The translations under genes were made by a program, and so were the position numbers. From an uncultured Acetatifactor sp. (lineage in GTDB: Bacteria; Bacillota; Clostridia; Lachnospirales; Lachnospiraceae), in NCBI GenBank assembly GCA_910586435.1, contig CAJUGT010000012.1, forward strand, positions 1 through 47,632: DNA of 47,632 bases, given 5' to 3'. Each line of letters starts with the position of its first letter. Position 1 is the first letter of the stretch. This document shows positions 33,824-43,357 of this stretch, in pieces. Under the pieces are notes generated by a model. It was not told the origin of the DNA, did no database searches, and saw nothing but the letters and a program-made list of their open reading frames with translations.

Positions 33824-36138
33824 GAGAAGGACAGGGTCAGCTGGTATTTGGATTGGATATCGGCACCAGGAGTATTGTGGGTACCGTGGGATATATGAAC
33901 GGGGGAAGGTTCCATGTTCTGGCCCAACGTGCCAGAGAACATGAAACACGTTCCATGCTGGACGGGCAGATACACGATATTGGAAAGGTGGGGCAGACAA
34001 TACGCCTGGTGAAGGAGCAGCTGGAAGAGGATTTGAACAGACGTCTGACAGAGGTATGCATTGCGGCTGCCGGCCGGGTGCTTCGCACCGTTACCACCCA
34101 TGTGGAACAGGAATTTGACGAAGATCACGAGGTCGCTCAGGAAGATATTTATTCCCTGTCAACATTGGGTGTGGAACAGGCTTATGAAGAGTTTTTGCGC
34201 ACCAATGACTCGGAAATGAAATTTTATTGCGTGGGCTATACGCCCATGCGTTATTATATGAACGGCTATCAGATTGGAAACCTGGAAGGACATAAGGTTA
34301 GAACCATGGCGTTGGACATGATTGCCACATTTCTTCCGGATGATGTGGTGGATGGATTGTACAAGGCAGTGGAGCTTGCGGGGCTGCATGTGGCGAATTT
34401 GACTTTGGAGCCCATAGCCGCCATACAGGTGGCCATACCGGAGAAATTCCGTATGCTGAATCTAGCTCTGGTGGATGTGGGGGCGGGAACCAGCGATATT
34501 TCAATTACAAAAGACGGCACTATTACAGCTTACGGGATGATACCGGTGGCAGGGGACAGTCTTACGGATGTCCTTGTACAGCATTGCCTGGTGGATTTTG
34601 ACACGGCAGAACGCATCAAAAGGCAGGCGGGTACACAGGAATCGGTGGAGTACCAGGATATTATGGGGCTGACACAGGTGATTACCGCAAAAGAGGTGGA
34701 GAACATTCTGTCAGAGCATGTACAGCAGATGGCGGATATGGTGGCATCCTGCATCAGGGAACTGAATGGTGATAAGTCTGTCAGCGCTGTATTTGTGGTG
34801 GGGGGAGGCGGCATTGTGCCAGGTTATACCGAGAAGCTGGCGCAATCTTTGGATATTGTAAAGGAAAGAGTTGCTATCAGGGGACAGGAAGTGCTTCAGG
34901 GTATAGCTTTTGAGGTGGAAAATCCTCGAAGGGATTCCATGATGGTAACGCCGGTGGGCATTTGTTTAAGTTACTATGAACAGAGTAATAATTTTATCTT
35001 TGTGGATTTTAACGGCAGACATGTAAAATTATATGACAACGGGAAGCTCACCGTGGCTGACGCAGCGGTACAATGTGATTTTTCCAATGAGAATCTCTTC
35101 CCGAGGCGCGGGGCGGCGCTGACTTTTACAGTCAACGGCAAGAGCCGCATTGCCCGGGGAGAACAGGGAGAGGCTGCTGTCATCAGGGTCAACGGGGAGG
35201 TGGCTGACATTTACGCACAGGTACATAACGGTGCGATTATTGAAGTTACTCCGTCCACAGAGGGAGAGAAGGCCAGGCTGGAATTGGGCAGGCTGCCGGA
35301 ACTTGCCGAGAGTCTTCATGTCTATGTGAATGGTATGAAGATAGATTTGCCCAGAACCGCAACCGTAAACGGACGGCTGGAAAACGAATACTATCAGATC
35401 TGCGAAGGAGATACGATTCAGCTGCGGAATTCCTATAGTGTCAGGGAAATTGCGGCATTTATGGATGTGCCCTTAGGAGGCGGAATCCTGGTAAATGACA
35501 CTCCCGCAAAACCGGATACCAGGGTTTACGAGAATTTTACCTTAAACTGGGATGTGAAATCCGAAATTACGTATGCGGATCTTGAGGAGGAAACGGAAGA
35601 AGAGGCTGCGAGACGTCAGGCGGCAAAGGAAGCGGCTGCAAGGGAGGCTGAAGAGGCTGAGCGGGCTGCCAGAGCGCTTGTGAGGAATGTGGAAGAAGGG
35701 AATCTGGGCACGGAGAATTTTAAGGGCACTTTATTTGAAGGCATGTTCGGCGTATCGGGCACATTCGACGGAAGCCATAAAAATGCCATGGAACAGGGAT
35801 GGGGCAGCGGAACGAATTCCGCAGGCGGAACCGAAGTGGGAAAGTCATTCACTGCCCGGACAGGCGGCTTTCAGGGACCGGAAGAGAATGGACCGGTCAA
35901 TTTGACTGTCCTGGTGAATAAGCGGCCTGTTACTTTGTCGGGCAAGAGCAGCTACGTTTTTGTGGATGTATTTTTCTTTATCAATTTTGACCTGAAGGCT
36001 TCTGCCGGGCGTTCCATTGTCACTAATTTGAATGGGCGTAAGGCAGAGTATATGGAACCTCTGAAAAACGGGGATGTGATAGATATATTTTGGGAAGAGG
36101 GCGTGAGTGTTCCGCCTGGAAGAGAGAGCAGAAGATGA
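33811..36138 (+). CDS. FtsA-like actin-fold protein with extra C-terminal domains
   Basis: 775 residues, nearly twice the usual FtsA. The actin/FtsA fold covers about 10-390: phosphate-1 FGLDIGTRSIVG (13-24), phosphate-2 ALVDVGAGTSDISI (219-232), and the adenosine motif VFVVGGGGIVPGY (327-339). It then goes on with strand-rich segments (about 395-585, including FTVNGKSRI and VHNGAIIEVTPST, beta-grasp-like), a Glu/Ala-rich helix (591-625), a Gly-rich linker (635-690) and a last strand-rich domain (695-766) ending YMEPLKNGDVIDIFWE, again ThiS/ubiquitin-like. No amphipathic FtsA tail helix is visible. Ftsz partner not in the window. Probably a cytoskeletal or envelope role; exact job unknown. 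Overlaps coaE and walJ-like genes. Confidence 0.82.
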   Translation: MAGVREGQGQLVFGLDIGTRSIVGTVGYMNGGRFHVLAQRAREHETRSMLDGQIHDIGKVGQTIRLVKEQLEEDLNRRLTEVCIAAAGRVLRTVTTHVEQEFDEDHEVAQEDIYSLSTLGVEQAYEEFLRTNDSEMKFYCVGYTPMRYYMNGYQIGNLEGHKVRTMALDMIATFLPDDVVDGLYKAVELAGLHVANLTLEPIAAIQVAIPEKFRMLNLALVDVGAGTSDISITKDGTITAYGMIPVAGDSLTDVLVQHCLVDFDTAERIKRQAGTQESVEYQDIMGLTQVITAKEVENILSEHVQQMADMVASCIRELNGDKSVSAVFVVGGGGIVPGYTEKLAQSLDIVKERVAIRGQEVLQGIAFEVENPRRDSMMVTPVGICLSYYEQSNNFIFVDFNGRHVKLYDNGKLTVADAAVQCDFSNENLFPRRGAALTFTVNGKSRIARGEQGEAAVIRVNGEVADIYAQVHNGAIIEVTPSTEGEKARLELGRLPELAESLHVYVNGMKIDLPRTATVNGRLENEYYQICEGDTIQLRNSYSVREIAAFMDVPLGGGILVNDTPAKPDTRVYENFTLNWDVKSEITYADLEEETEEEAARRQAAKEAAAREAEEAERAARALVRNVEEGNLGTENFKGTLFEGMFGVSGTFDGSHKNAMEQGWGSGTNSAGGTEVGKSFTARTGGFQGPEENGPVNLTVLVNKRPVTLSGKSSYVFVDVFFFINFDLKASAGRSIVTNLNGRKAEYMEPLKNGDVIDIFWEEGVSVPPGRESRR

Positions 36139-36935
36139 GATTATGCAGTATAGCAAGCGGAAGCAGCGGAAATTGCGTCTATGTGGGGTCCGAGGCAACT
36201 CACTTGCTTATAGATGTGGGTATCAGCGGCAGGAAAACAGAGAACGGTTTAAAAGAACTTGGGCTTACGGGAAAGGACATTGACGGCATATTGATTACTC
36301 ATGAACATTCGGATCATATTCAGGGGTTGGGAGTGATTGCCAGAAAATATGAGATTCCCATATATGCCACCAAGGGAACCATAAAAGCCATGAAAAAATG
36401 CGAAGGGCTTGGCGCCGTGGATGAGGAACTGTTTCATGAAATTGCCCAGGATGTGAGGTTTACGCTGAAAGATTTGACCATTCATCCCATGGGAATATCT
36501 CATGACGCGGCACAGCCGGTGGCATACCGGATTTCCTATGGCAGGAAGAAGGTGGCTGTCTGTACGGATTTGGGAGTTTATAATGATTATACGGTGGAAT
36601 GTCTGAAAGGAATGGATGCGATTTTATTGGAAGCAAACCACGATGTGAATATGTTACAGGTGGGGCCTTATCCTTATAAACTCAAACAGCGGATTCTGGG
36701 AGAACGGGGGCATTTATCCAACGAAAGCACGGGAAGGCTTTTATGCAGAATATTGCATGAAAAATTACAGACCATTTTACTGGGGCATTTGAGCAAGGAA
36801 AATAATTTGCCGGAACTTGCCTTTGAGTCGGTCAGGATGGAGATTAACATGGGAGAAACACCTTATAAAGCCGGTGACTTTGACATTCAAGTGGCCAGGC
36901 GCAGCGAGGTGACACCAATTGTAACTGTTTCATAA
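36135..36935 (+). CDS. MBL-fold metallohydrolase, WalJ/YycJ-like
   Basis: 266 residues, zinc-dependent metallo-beta-lactamase fold, cytosolic. The metal motif HEHSDHIQG (HxHxDH) stands at about 56-63 (ILITHEHSDH). Further ligands are in MGISHDAAQPVAY and LLEANHDVNML. The C-terminal LLGHLSKENNLPELAFESV is typical of the YycJ/WalJ branch, implicated in coordination of cell division with DNA replication. ATG 36135 forms an ATGA overlap with the ftsA-like stop. The coupling to polA and an FtsA-like gene fits that link. Confidence 0.9.
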   Translation: MRLCSIASGSSGNCVYVGSEATHLLIDVGISGRKTENGLKELGLTGKDIDGILITHEHSDHIQGLGVIARKYEIPIYATKGTIKAMKKCEGLGAVDEELFHEIAQDVRFTLKDLTIHPMGISHDAAQPVAYRISYGRKKVAVCTDLGVYNDYTVECLKGMDAILLEANHDVNMLQVGPYPYKLKQRILGERGHLSNESTGRLLCRILHEKLQTILLGHLSKENNLPELAFESVRMEINMGETPYKAGDFDIQVARRSEVTPIVTVS

Positions 36936-36975
36936 GAGAGAACAAATCAATCATTGAGCGGAAAGGGAATATGGA

Positions 36976-37248
36976 ATGAAGCGTACAATTATTACTGTGG
37001 TGGGAAAAGATACGGTGGGCATTATCGCAAAAGTTTGTACATATCTGGCTGAAAATGGCATCAATATCCTGGATATTTCTCAGACAATAGTGCAGGGCTA
37101 TTTTAATATGATGATGATAGTGGATACCATGGGAATGAATAAGCCTTTTGGGGATATGGCGGATGAAATGACGTCTCTGGGGGAGGAAATCGGAGTGGTA
37201 ATCAAATGTCAGAAGGAAGAAATCTTTGATAAAATGCACAGAATTTGA
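36976..37248 (+). CDS. ACT domain protein (UPF0237)
   Basis: 90 residues, a single ACT domain (TIITVVGKDTVGIIAKVCTYL at the start, then ILDISQTIVQGYFNMMMIVD). ACT domains bind small ligands, usually amino acids. This standalone type is regularly followed by the UPF0210 gene, as it is here, 41 bases downstream, and is thought to be its regulatory partner. RBS GGAAAGGGA is present. Ligand unknown. Confidence 0.92.
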   Translation: MKRTIITVVGKDTVGIIAKVCTYLAENGINILDISQTIVQGYFNMMMIVDTMGMNKPFGDMADEMTSLGEEIGVVIKCQKEEIFDKMHRI

Positions 37249-37289
37249 TTTTGCCTTGGGATATTTTCGGATAACAGGAGAGTTTGGAA

Positions 37290-38654
37290 ATGATTAATTT
37301 ATATGAAGTGGCTGAGACCAATAAAATGATTACGAAAGAAAATCTGGATGTGCGTACCATTACGCTTGGAGTCAGCCTGCTGGATTGTATTGATTCGGAT
37401 CTGGGAAAGCTGAAAGATAAAATATATACGAAAATATTTCAATCGGCAAAAGATTTGGTAAAGACAGGGGAGGATATCTCAAGGGAATTTGGTATTCCTA
37501 TTGTGAATAAAAGAATCTCCGTTACCCCCATGGCTTTGATTGGAAGCTCGGCATGTAAAAGCGAGGAGGATTTTGTCGTTCTGGCGCAGACATTGGACCA
37601 GGTGGCAAAGGATGTGGGAGTGAATTTTATCGGAGGGTATTCCGCCCTGGTGTGCAAGGGTATGACTTTGGCTGAAGAACGGCTTCTTCGATCCATTCCC
37701 CAGGCGCTTGCCCACACGGAGAGGGTATGCAGTTCCGTTAATCTGGGTTCCACAAAAACAGGAATTAACATGGATGCGGTAAAACTTATGGGGGAGATGA
37801 TCAAGGCCACTGCCGAGGCCACAAAAGATTACGACTCCCTTGGCTGCGCAAAACTGGTGGTGTTCTGCAACGCTCCAGACGACAATCCCTTTATGGCAGG
37901 GGCGTTTCATGGTGTCACGGAAGCTGACAGGATTATAAATGTTGGAGTCAGCGGCCCCGGTGTGGTGAAGACTGCTTTGGAAAAGGTTCGTGGAGAAAAT
38001 TTTGAAGTATTGTGCGAGACCATTAAGAAGACAGCTTTTAAGGTGACAAGAGTGGGGCAGTTGGTGGCCCAGGAAGCTTCCGCAAGGCTGAAGGTTCCCT
38101 TCGGTATTGTGGATCTTTCTCTGGCGCCCACACCGGCTGTCGGTGACAGCGTGGCGGATATTCTGTGTGAAATGGGGCTGGAATACGCAGGAGCGCCCGG
38201 CACGACGGCAGCGCTGGCTCTGTTGAATGATCAGGTGAAAAAAGGCGGTGTGATGGCCTCTTCTTATGTGGGGGGATTGAGCGGCGCTTTTATTCCGGTC
38301 AGTGAGGATCAGGGGATGATTCATGCCGTGCAGGCAGGGGCTCTGACATTGGAGAAACTGGAAGCCATGACCTGTGTGTGTTCCGTTGGGCTGGACATGA
38401 TTGCCATTCCAGGAGATACCGGCGCAGCCGCTATTTCCGGCATTATTGCGGACGAGATGGCCATAGGAATGGTCAATCAGAAGACCACGGCTGTGCGCAT
38501 TATCCCAGTGTGCGGCAAAGGGGTGGGGGAGACGGTGGAATTTGGGGGGCTGTTGGGATATGCGCCCATTATGTCGGTAAACCGGTTTTCCTGCGACAAA
38601 TTTATCAACCGTGGGGGAAGAATTCCTGCTCCGATTCACAGCTTTAAAAATTAG
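37290..38654 (+). CDS. UPF0210 (DUF711, PFL-like) family protein
   Basis: 454 residues, cytosolic, family of unknown reaction whose fold is distantly related to glycyl-radical enzymes (PFL-like barrel) although the glycyl loop is absent. Typical segments are the start VRTITLGVSLLDCIDSD, GIPIVNKRISVTPMALI, FIGGYSALVCKGMT, MAGAFHGV and the VSVGLDMIAIPGDT-type end (CSVGLDMIAIPGDTGAAAI). ATG 37290 follows AGGAG with 9-base spacing; TTG at 37284 is too near to that RBS. It is the last gene of the run and meets the next gene tail to tail with 7 bases between. Confidence 0.9.
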   Translation: MINLYEVAETNKMITKENLDVRTITLGVSLLDCIDSDLGKLKDKIYTKIFQSAKDLVKTGEDISREFGIPIVNKRISVTPMALIGSSACKSEEDFVVLAQTLDQVAKDVGVNFIGGYSALVCKGMTLAEERLLRSIPQALAHTERVCSSVNLGSTKTGINMDAVKLMGEMIKATAEATKDYDSLGCAKLVVFCNAPDDNPFMAGAFHGVTEADRIINVGVSGPGVVKTALEKVRGENFEVLCETIKKTAFKVTRVGQLVAQEASARLKVPFGIVDLSLAPTPAVGDSVADILCEMGLEYAGAPGTTAALALLNDQVKKGGVMASSYVGGLSGAFIPVSEDQGMIHAVQAGALTLEKLEAMTCVCSVGLDMIAIPGDTGAAAISGIIADEMAIGMVNQKTTAVRIIPVCGKGVGETVEFGGLLGYAPIMSVNRFSCDKFINRGGRIPAPIHSFKN

Positions 38655-38661
38655 ATTAGAA

Positions 38662-39924
38662 TTACACTGTCACAATCGGTCTTGAAATTTCGTTTACAGC
38701 TTTTTGACCCGATTGCAGAGCGGCAATTCCCTGATACAGTTCGCCGGAAAGTATATCCAGTTGTAAAAGTTTTCCGGCGTCTGGCGGAAGACTTTTTTTG
38801 GCGTTTGCCACCTTGGTCACAAGGGGAATGGATGCCTGTTTTTTGACGGCGTTCAGCAGAGGAATGGCCTGGCGGCGAAATCCCAGCACCCTGGCGTAAG
38901 GGGTGTAATCTATCTTCCGGCCCAAAGCCATGTGCTCTTTTTGAATGGAAAGAAGTATGTGAAGAAGACTTCGGCTGATTCTGGTATAGGTCATGTCTTT
39001 GGTCTTCAACAACTTGCAGAATGCGTCAAAGCCGGTGAATTCTCCCGATAAATTTCGGATGCGGTTGGACAAATCCGCCGATACATCCATATATCTTTCA
39101 TATCCCAATTCTTTTTCCATGAGCAGTTTATAGTATAGCGCGCTTGAAAAGTCATCGGAGCATATGGGAGGAATTTCTTTCATATATTCCACAAGCAGCA
39201 TCAGGGCAGCTTCCGGTATATGAGCTGACAGCCTTTGCGCGGAATATCCTGAGCAGAGCGCTTTCCGAATGGCAAGAGCAGAGCCAAACCTTGAGGAGAT
39301 TTCTTCGTCGTGATAACCGGCGCCCAAGCGAGGGATGGCAATGGGCAGTATTCTGCTTTGGCGTCTGAGAATTGCTTTGCAGTATTCAATGCCCAGAATA
39401 TTGTTTGGGGAGGAGAAGGTATTGGCATAGGGTTCCAGGGAGGGATGGCATTGGGATAATGCCATCCCTCGGGCGAGAGGATAGGATAATCCGCGCCGAA
39501 GAAATTCTTTTAAGACAGAACGGTACGTTTCCGATTCTTCCATAAGCAGGGACGCAATTTGAAGAAGGGAAATATTGCTTTCTCTTTCCTGGGCAGGATA
39601 TTCGCTACCAAAGCATAAATGAGTTACCACCCCCAGGCTGTCCAAAAGGGCTACGGCGCCGGAGGCAAAGTATTCGGCGCTGGCAGTAGCGTATAATACA
39701 GGAAGTTCCAGCACCAGATCAGCGCCGCAGCGCAGCGCCATTTCGGTTCTGGTATGTTTGTCCAGCATGGCTGGAGCCCCCCGCTGGACAAAATCACCGC
39801 TCATGACAATCACCGTATAGTCTGCCTGTGTGCGGCGCAGAGATTCTTCCAGATGATATTTGTGTCCGTTATGGAATGGGTTATATTCCGCAATGATTCC
39901 GTTTACCTTCATATTAAGCACCAT
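38662..39924 (-). CDS. tRNA(Met) cytidine acetate ligase-like nucleotidyltransferase
   Basis: 420 residues, cytosolic. The TmcAL (DUF795) family uses acetate and ATP to acetylate the wobble cytidine of elongator tRNA(Met). The N-terminal nucleotidyltransferase fold is clear: GIIAEYNPFHNGHKYHL (HxGH-type site) and VIVMSGDFVQRGAPAM, then LVLELPVLYAT. The start ATG 39924 (MVLNMKVNG) has CTGGAAAA close upstream; family members usually start at the internal Met (39912, MKVNGIIAEYN), which lacks a good RBS. It is divergent from pta; a link through acetate metabolism is possible but not shown. Confidence 0.9.
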   Translation of the reverse strand: MVLNMKVNGIIAEYNPFHNGHKYHLEESLRRTQADYTVIVMSGDFVQRGAPAMLDKHTRTEMALRCGADLVLELPVLYATASAEYFASGAVALLDSLGVVTHLCFGSEYPAQERESNISLLQIASLLMEESETYRSVLKEFLRRGLSYPLARGMALSQCHPSLEPYANTFSSPNNILGIEYCKAILRRQSRILPIAIPRLGAGYHDEEISSRFGSALAIRKALCSGYSAQRLSAHIPEAALMLLVEYMKEIPPICSDDFSSALYYKLLMEKELGYERYMDVSADLSNRIRNLSGEFTGFDAFCKLLKTKDMTYTRISRSLLHILLSIQKEHMALGRKIDYTPYARVLGFRRQAIPLLNAVKKQASIPLVTKVANAKKSLPPDAGKLLQLDILSGELYQGIAALQSGQKAVNEISRPIVTV

Positions 39925-39944
39925 TTTTCCAGGTTAATTTGTTC

Positions 39945-39973
39945 TTGTTTATTTTTACCAGATTTAGTATAAT
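39945..39973 (+). promoter_or_regulatory. Sigma-A type promoter for pta
   Basis: TTGTTT (39945-39950) and TATAAT (39968-39973) with a 17-base spacer, 140 bases before the pta start. The leader between contains an ATGCCTTAAGGCAT palindrome near 40036-40049. Confidence 0.75.
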
Positions 39974-40112
39974 ATAGTTATCGTGGTTTGTTAAGTAGAA
40001 AAGAAGTACAAGCAGCACATTTTCAGATATGAAAATGCCTTAAGGCATTCTGTGGCAAAACGACTGCAAAATTTTTATAACAGCGGGAGAACCGCCGGAA
40101 AGGAGAAGGGAT

Positions 40113-41114
40113 ATGTCATATATTGACACAATTAAGGAAAGGGCCCGATTGGATAAGAAGACAATTGTATTACCTGAATCCAATGACAAAAGGACTCTGT
40201 TGGCAGCAGCAAAGATTGTGGAGGAGGGGATTGCGGATATCATTATGGTGGGCAATGAAGAGAAGATCATGGATGGTGCCGGATGGTTGGAGGTAGACCT
40301 GTCCGGTGTCACAGTGATTGACCCTGCCAATACTCCTCTGTTGGATAAGTATGTAAATGTGTTGTATGAAACAAGAAAAGCAAAGGGCATGACCGAAGAG
40401 AAGGCAAGAGAAATTTTGCTGAAAGACTATCTGACGTTTGGAATTGTCATGGTAAAGGCCAACGATGCGGATGGTATGGTTGCCGGAGCCTGCCATTCTA
40501 CGGCGGATACCCTGAGGCCGGCATTGCAGATTTTGAAGACAGCGCCCGGGATTAAGCTGGTTTCCGCCTTTTTTGTCATGGATACCCAGTTTAAGGACCA
40601 GGGAGAAAACGGAGCGTTTTTGTTTGCTGACTGCGGTTTGAACCAGGACCCTACGGCGGAAGAACTGGCAGCCATTGCTGAGACGTCCTATAGAAGTTTC
40701 AAGTCTTTGATCGGACCGAAACCTGTTATAGCCATGCTGAGTCATTCTACCAAGGGAAGCGCAAAGCATCCGCTGGTGGACAAGATGGTGGAAGCTACTA
40801 GGATTGCCAGGGAGCAGTATCCGCATCTGACGTTGGATGGAGAATTGCAGTTGGATGCGGCCCTGGTGCCCGGTGTAGCCAAATCCAAATCTCCCGGAAG
40901 CCCTGTGGGAGGCAGAGCAAATGTGCTTATATTCCCCAACCTGGACGCAGGGAATATCGGATATAAACTTGTACAGAGGCTGGGTGGCGCAGAGGCCTAT
41001 GGTCCCATGCTTCAGGGAATCGCAAAGCCGGTGAACGACCTTTCCCGGGGCTGTTCCTGGCAGGATATTGTGGGCGTTGTGGCGTTGACTGCCGTACAGG
41101 CTCAATTGGTATAA
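40113..41114 (+). CDS. pta: Phosphate acetyltransferase
   Basis: 333 residues. Converts acetyl-CoA and phosphate to acetyl phosphate, the first half of the acetate/ATP branch with ackA. The family pattern is seen in TIVLPESNDKRTLLAAAKI at the start, MVAGACHSTADTLRPALQI, the serine-rich MLSHSTKGSAKHPLV, and GRANVLIFPNLDAGNIGYKL near the end. The length matches the single-domain Pta of Firmicutes. RBS AAAGGAGAAGG is strong. ackA starts 90 bases downstream without a terminator. Confidence 0.97.
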   Translation: MSYIDTIKERARLDKKTIVLPESNDKRTLLAAAKIVEEGIADIIMVGNEEKIMDGAGWLEVDLSGVTVIDPANTPLLDKYVNVLYETRKAKGMTEEKAREILLKDYLTFGIVMVKANDADGMVAGACHSTADTLRPALQILKTAPGIKLVSAFFVMDTQFKDQGENGAFLFADCGLNQDPTAEELAAIAETSYRSFKSLIGPKPVIAMLSHSTKGSAKHPLVDKMVEATRIAREQYPHLTLDGELQLDAALVPGVAKSKSPGSPVGGRANVLIFPNLDAGNIGYKLVQRLGGAEAYGPMLQGIAKPVNDLSRGCSWQDIVGVVALTAVQAQLV

Positions 41115-41204
41115 TTGGAAAACTGATATTAAGATGACGGCGAGAGGCTGTCATAGTAAGGATTGTTACAAACCTTGACTTGATAGACGGAAAGGAAAAT
41201 GGAA

Positions 41205-42398
41205 ATGAAAGTTTTGGTCATTAATTGCGGAAGTTCTTCCCTGAAATTTCAACTGATTGACTCAGAGTCTGAACAATGTCTTGCGAAGGGACTCTGCGAA
41301 AGGATTGGCATTGAGGGGAGTATGATCACATATTCTCCTGAAGGCGGTGAGAAAGAAAAAACAGTGACTCCCATGCCGGACCATACGGAGGCGATTCGTC
41401 TGGTGTTGGAGGCTTTGACCAATCCCAGGACAGGTGTGGTGGGAAGCCTGGATGAAATAGGAGCCGTGGGGCATCGTGTGGTGCATGGAGGGGAGAAATT
41501 TGCCCAGTCCGTGGTGCTCAATGAAGAAGTCATGAAAGTGGTTGAGGAATGCAATGACCTTGCGCCCCTCCATAATCCGGCAAATTTAATAGGCATCAAT
41601 GCCTGTAAGAAGCTTATGCCCAACACGCCCATGGTGGGAGTTTTCGATACTGCCTTTCATCAGACTATGCCGGAAGAGGCGTATATGTACGGCCTTCCCT
41701 ACGAATATTATCAGAAATACAAAATCCGCAGATATGGATTCCACGGAACCAGCCATTCCTATGTATCAAAGAGGGCGGCGGAAGTTCTGGGAAAGAAGTA
41801 TGAGGAATTGAAAATTATTGTATGTCATCTGGGCAATGGCGCCAGCATATCCGCTGTAAAAAACGGAAAGTGTGTGGATACTTCCATGGGACTGACACCG
41901 TTGGAAGGGTTGATTATGGGTACCCGTTCCGGTGACATTGATCCGGCTATCATTGAATTTCTTGCCCACAAGGAAAACAAGAGCATTGATGATGTAATGG
42001 CAATATTAAATAAGAAATCCGGTGTGCTTGGACTTTCAGACAATCTTTCCTCCGATTTCCGTGACTTGGAAGAAGGATACCATAAGGGGGATGCCAATGC
42101 CGTTCGCACGTTAAAGACTTTCTGTTACAGAGTGGCCAAATACATTGGCTCTTATGTGGCCGCAATGAACGGGGTGGATGTAATCTGTTTTACTGCGGGC
42201 GTTGGAGAAAACGCAGCGCTGGTTCGTACTTTTGTATGTGAGTATCTCGGGTATCTTGGAGTGACGATTGACCAGGAGGCGAATCAGAAACGTGGGGAGG
42301 ACATTGTGATAACCACCTCCGACAGCAGGACGACGGTAATGGTTATTCCCACGAATGAGGAACTTGCCATCGCAAGAGAGACGGTTCGTCTGGTATAA
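41205..42398 (+). CDS. ackA: Acetate kinase
   Basis: 397 residues. Transfers phosphate between acetyl phosphate and ADP, making ATP in fermentation. Signature 1 VLVINCGSSSLKF at the start, ARG/His motifs in RRYGFHGTSHSYV and VCHLGNGASI, the DTSMGLTPLEGLIMGTRSGDIDP phosphate site and FTAGVGENAALVR near the end are all intact. Of two in-frame ATGs (41199, 41205) the second sits at the better distance from GGAAAGGAAAA. Co-directional with pta. Confidence 0.97.
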   Translation: MKVLVINCGSSSLKFQLIDSESEQCLAKGLCERIGIEGSMITYSPEGGEKEKTVTPMPDHTEAIRLVLEALTNPRTGVVGSLDEIGAVGHRVVHGGEKFAQSVVLNEEVMKVVEECNDLAPLHNPANLIGINACKKLMPNTPMVGVFDTAFHQTMPEEAYMYGLPYEYYQKYKIRRYGFHGTSHSYVSKRAAEVLGKKYEELKIIVCHLGNGASISAVKNGKCVDTSMGLTPLEGLIMGTRSGDIDPAIIEFLAHKENKSIDDVMAILNKKSGVLGLSDNLSSDFRDLEEGYHKGDANAVRTLKTFCYRVAKYIGSYVAAMNGVDVICFTAGVGENAALVRTFVCEYLGYLGVTIDQEANQKRGEDIVITTSDSRTTVMVIPTNEELAIARETVRLV

Positions 42399-42456
42399 TC
42401 CTGATATGGATGGTCATTGCGCGAAGTTTTGACTGGTGAAATTATACTATGAGTTG

Positions 42457-42500
42457 GGGCGCCTTTGAGGCTTGGAGTAAGTGTTATCTCAAAGGCGCCC
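42457..42500. repeat. 13-bp inverted repeat after ackA
   Basis: GGGCGCCTTTGAG (42457-42469) and CTCAAAGGCGCCC (42488-42500) are perfect complements with an 18-base loop. No T-run follows, so it is a poor intrinsic terminator, though it may stabilise the ackA transcript end. A short palindrome, ATTGTC-ATT-GACAAT (42523-42537), lies further on, ahead of the wall-binding protein gene, and could be an operator. Confidence 0.6.
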
Positions 42501-42571
42501 AACATATATATGAGTTTGGAATATTGTCATTGACAATGAAATGACTTTTGGGAATCAAGGAGGGGGAGACA

Positions 42572-43357
42572 ATGGCGAATGAAAAAAAATTCAAAATGTG
42601 GGCAATCATGCCTGTGTTGGGGCTGTTTGGAGGGATATTGGCATACCCTGTGTCAGAAGCGCAGGCGGAAGGGATAAGTGTAGAAATGGCAGTAAGCCAA
42701 ACGGCGAGAACAACAGCGAATTCATTTGGGTCAAAAAGTTCTGTTTTGTCAGAAAAATGGAATGGATTGAAGAAAGATGTGAAGGGAAAGTGGTATTATT
42801 ATATCAATGGCCAAATCGCAAGGTATTATACAGGTTTGGTGGAAAATGAAAATGGCTGGTGGTATGTGAAGAATGGAGCCCTGGACTGGAACTATACGGG
42901 GCTTGTGAAAAATAAAAACGGCTGGTGGTATGTAAGTAACGGAGCCCTGGACTGGAATTATACGGGGCTTGCGGAGAATGAAAACGGTTGGTGGTATGTA
43001 AATAAAGGCGCTCTGGACTGGAATTATACAGGGCTTGCGGAGAATGAGTACGGTTGGTGGTACGTGAAAAACGGCGCTTTGGATTGGAGTTATACAGGGT
43101 TTGTAGATTATGAAGGTGATTGGTGGTATGTAAAAAACGGCGCCCTGGATTGGACATATACCGGGCTTATCAACGAGAACGATCAGTGGTGGTACATAAC
43201 AAACGGCTGTTTAAATACGCAGTACAAAGGACTTGTAGAATACAAAGAAGATTTATGGTATGTAGTGGATGGAAAAGTGGATTTTCGTTATACAGGTGTA
43301 ATTCCGGGACCGGATGGCAGAATGCGCCATGTGGGCGCAGGCAAAGCCTTATTATAA
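42572..43357 (+). CDS. Secreted wall-binding repeat protein
   Basis: 261 residues from ATG 42572 (AAGGAGGGGG ahead). Signal peptide: KKFKMWAIMPVLGLFGGILA, likely cleaved near SEAQAEG. After a short linker come about eight 22-residue aromatic repeats (66 bases each), such as GWWYVKNGALDWNYTGL, from about residue 80 to the end; the last two are degenerate and the final one ends in RMRHVGAGKALL. Repeats of this kind (relatives of choline/glucan-binding modules) hold proteins to the cell wall or to polysaccharide. There is no catalytic domain, so it is probably a binding or structural surface protein. It may act together with the membrane-anchored C39-like protein next to it. Confidence 0.85.
   Translation: MANEKKFKMWAIMPVLGLFGGILAYPVSEAQAEGISVEMAVSQTARTTANSFGSKSSVLSEKWNGLKKDVKGKWYYYINGQIARYYTGLVENENGWWYVKNGALDWNYTGLVKNKNGWWYVSNGALDWNYTGLAENENGWWYVNKGALDWNYTGLAENEYGWWYVKNGALDWSYTGFVDYEGDWWYVKNGALDWTYTGLINENDQWWYITNGCLNTQYKGLVEYKEDLWYVVDGKVDFRYTGVIPGPDGRMRHVGAGKALL

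Noticed and set aside
37479..38639. 386-residue minus-strand ORF
   Set aside because: Long open frame opposite the UPF0210 gene, rich in His, Cys and Pro with no domain; a codon-bias shadow.
40170..41105. 311-residue minus-strand ORF opposite pta
   Set aside because: Shadow of pta, without RBS or domain.
42840..43230. Regular 66-base repeats that could suggest a CRISPR array
   Set aside because: They are in-frame coding repeats of the wall-binding protein, with no spacers.
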